Shown in pieces: positions 51,816 through 52,048 of a DNA stretch of 52,048 nucleotides. Position numbers and translations under genes: made by a program. This stretch comes from a virus. The notes beneath the pieces are model-generated. The model had not been told where the DNA came from. It searched no databases and saw only the letters and a list, made by a program, of their open reading frames with translations. Positions within the stretch are counted from its first letter, which is position 1. Every line of letters starts with the position of its first letter. Location: the IMG/VR virus record IMGVR_UViG_3300020222_000034, positions 1 to 52,048 of that record; one strand, given 5' to 3'.

Positions 51816-52048
51816 GTGTTTAAACCTTTTCTTTTTGTGCCGTCATTTCCCTTGTGAACAATAAAATCAGCAGCATAAATAGCATAAATAGAATCTGGCT
51901 TACAATATGCCTTAAACCCCATGGATTCAGCATAACCAATAGCACTTGCTACAAGACGGCTTGATTCGTATGTTATATCTGGATTCAAATCAAAATCTAT
52001 ACACTCAATATCAACACTATAATCATCGCGTAGCGTTGTAGAAAACTC
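51812..52048 (-). CDS. C-terminal part of a YkuK-like (DUF458) RNase H-fold protein, cut by window edge
   Basis: A minus-strand frame enters from the right edge and runs 78 residues to TGA 51812, overlapping the next ATG. The visible part includes IECIDFDLNPDITYESSRLV, then ASAIGYAESMGFKAYCKPDS and IYAIYAADFIVHKGN. The pattern (lDiNp..k.SS.LV..AiGy...mGF...KPDS.aa..AAD) matches the end of YkuK/DUF458 proteins, which have an RNase H-like fold. Function of that family is not established. The N-terminal half with the first acidic motif lies outside the window. Family assignment rests on this short part. Confidence 0.55.
   Translation of the reverse strand, partial: EFSTTLRDDYSVDIECIDFDLNPDITYESSRLVASAIGYAESMGFKAYCKPDSIYAIYAADFIVHKGNDGTKRKGLNT

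Overview
The window is part of the genome of a large, AT-rich, T4-like contractile-tailed bacteriophage. This rests on gene content: homologues of the T4 baseplate wedge proteins gp6 and gp25, a gp55-like late sigma factor, several very large virion proteins, phage-type tRNA genes and an HNH endonuclease. Almost all genes lie on the minus strand, tightly packed, with ATGA, TAATG and TGATG overlaps. The only clear plus-strand gene is a secreted serine protease near the right end. No integrase, capsid, terminase or tail-tube gene is visible. Lipoprotein signals suggest a Gram-negative host, but the sequence does not identify it. No gene-free stretch exceeds 300 bases.

Layout in coordinate order (transcription runs mostly right to left). 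1-5.8 kb: fibre or tail-surface genes (an Ig-like ASH-type domain with a Gly-Thr repeat, small fibre proteins, two paralogous pairs of modules) and a RuvC/RNase H-like nuclease. 5.8-25.4 kb: giant virion proteins, including LamG domains, one split by a beta-propeller, and a DNRLRE-like protein. 25.4-36.9 kb: baseplate block (gp6, gp25, a 2161-residue protein, a spike-like protein and a Cys/His hydrolase). 36.9-38.4 kb: gp55-like sigma factor, a membrane protein, a zinc ribbon and a small protein. 38.4-46.1 kb: a sugar island with a ManC/PMI-type cupin, UDP-galactopyranose mutase, a methyltransferase-like protein lacking its N-terminal motif, six glycosyltransferase-like genes and one deleted glycosyltransferase remnant. 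46.1-49.1 kb: Cas4-like nuclease, HExxH protein, small protein, PIN-PhoH ATPase. 49.2-52.0 kb: secreted protease, a tRNA-Leu/HNH/tRNA-Gln unit with a near-consensus sigma-70 promoter and a terminator, a SPOUT RNA methyltransferase, two paralogous eight-cysteine envelope proteins (one interrupted by an in-frame TAA), and a partial YkuK-like protein.

The genes mostly build the tail and its adhesion surface. The sugar island could make a galactofuranose- or mannose-containing glycan for virion proteins or for the host surface; that is inference. A recurring CTATTTAT box sits 15-21 nt upstream of several start codons, next to the ribosome binding site, and is a candidate promoter for the gp55-like factor. 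The most notable unrecognised element is the pair of proteins at 50676-51815. They share the cysteine spacing 7-5-7-9-12-8-7 exactly, and the match runs straight through the stop codon in one of them.
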